In this document: positions 5,442 through 5,768 of the stretch, one piece after another | Position numbering within the stretch: position 1 is the first letter of the stretch | Layout: the number at the start of each line of letters is the position of its first letter | NCBI GenBank assembly: GCA_903872005.1 | Contig: CAIQJD010000210.1 | Location: 1-5,768 of the forward strand | Origin: an uncultured bacterium | GTDB taxonomy: Bacteria; Chloroflexota; Anaerolineae; JACIWP01 | DNA length: 5,768 nucleotides | Direction: 5' to 3' | The notes under the pieces: generated by a model | Seen by the model: only the letters and a program-made list of their open reading frames with translations | The model's database searches: none | Told to the model about the DNA's origin: nothing | Program-made: the position numbers and the translations under genes

Positions 5442-5768
5442 ATGAGCATGACAGAGCGCGAGCGCATGTTGGCGGTCTACCGGGGAGAGACGCCGGATCA
5501 GGCGCCGTTCTTCCTGGATTTGTCACACTGGTACTATCAGAAACATCACTTGCCTTTCGATCTGTCGGTCGCTCACCTGGAACCGGAATACGATCTGATC
5601 GCTTATCATAAGCAAGTCGGCGCCGGCTTCTATATTCCCAACCTCAATTCGTATTACGATGTGAGCTATCCGGCCGATGTGGTCAGCAGCGCGACGAAGA
5701 CGATGACGCCCAGCGGGCCAGAGATCACGTGGCGCATCGAGACGCCCCTGGGCGCGATTGAGCGCAAG
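5442..5768 (+). CDS. Uroporphyrinogen-decarboxylase (UroD)-like protein, N-terminal part (runs off the right edge)
   Basis: This is an open frame of exactly 109 codons with no stop before the window ends. It begins MSMTERERMLAVYRGETPDQ and continues with APFFLDLSHWYYQKH. The (T)xRERMLAvyRGExPDxxPF opening is the hallmark start of UroD-superfamily proteins (COG0407), which include heme-pathway uroporphyrinogen decarboxylase and corrinoid methyltransferases such as MtaA and CmuA. The FLDLSHWYYQKHH stretch and the later HKQVGAGFYIPNLNSYYD fit the uncharacterised environmental branch rather than true HemE. The conserved metal or coenzyme-binding region lies in the missing C-terminal part, so the reaction cannot be judged. 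The start is fixed by AAGGAG 7 bases upstream, and the gene has its own divergent promoter. A metabolic methyltransferase role is more likely than heme synthesis, given the catabolic neighbours, but that is inference. Confidence 0.75.
   Translation, partial: MSMTERERMLAVYRGETPDQAPFFLDLSHWYYQKHHLPFDLSVAHLEPEYDLIAYHKQVGAGFYIPNLNSYYDVSYPADVVSSATKTMTPSGPEITWRIETPLGAIERK

Noticed and set aside
5236..5526. 96-codon minus-strand open frame crossing the divergent intergenic region
   Set aside because: It overlaps the promoters of both flanking genes and the start of the UroD-like gene, and has an unnatural composition.

Overview
The window is GC-rich bacterial chromosome (clearly above 60% G+C), densely coding, with five genes on the minus strand and one divergent gene on the plus strand. 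The best lineage clue is the lipoprotein at 197-1537. It carries an NBR1-like Ig domain between other Ig/FnIII-type modules behind a Pro/Thr-rich linker, an architecture typical of Chloroflexota (Anaerolineae/Caldilineae-type genomes). The catabolic gene set and the style of the UroD-like gene fit that group. This is inferred from protein style; no marker gene is present.

Layout, read along the minus strand from right to left. An acetamidase/formamidase-family gene (4340-5239) has its own promoter. After a 77-base gap with a second promoter come a fold-III PLP enzyme of the D-threonine aldolase/D-serine dehydratase family (3162-4262) and an M81 (MlrC-like) metallopeptidase (1608-3140), 21 bases apart and surely co-transcribed. 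A third promoter, whose -35 box contains the M81 stop codon, then leads to the multi-Ig lipoprotein (197-1537) and, 17 bases on, a small membrane protein that runs off the left edge (1-179). To the right, a divergent UroD-like gene (5442 to the edge) is served by its own extended -10 promoter in a 202-base intergenic region.

How they may work together (inference): M81 enzymes cut small or modified peptides, the PLP family acts on D-beta-hydroxy amino acids, and the acetamidase/formamidase family hydrolyses small amides. Side by side they suggest salvage of unusual (D-amino-acid or amide-bearing) peptides. No transporter or regulator is present in the window to fix the substrate. The lipoprotein and membrane protein look like a separate cell-envelope unit.

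The points most worth a second look are: a Tyr in place of the expected metal-ligand His in the PLP enzyme; an altered Gly-rich motif in the M81 protein although its three metal ligands are intact; a promoter nested on a stop codon; an inverted repeat on the -35 box of the UroD-like gene; and a strong excess of GGCCGG, including eight copies of GGCCGGCC. I found no RNA gene, CRISPR array, insertion sequence or convincing intrinsic terminator.
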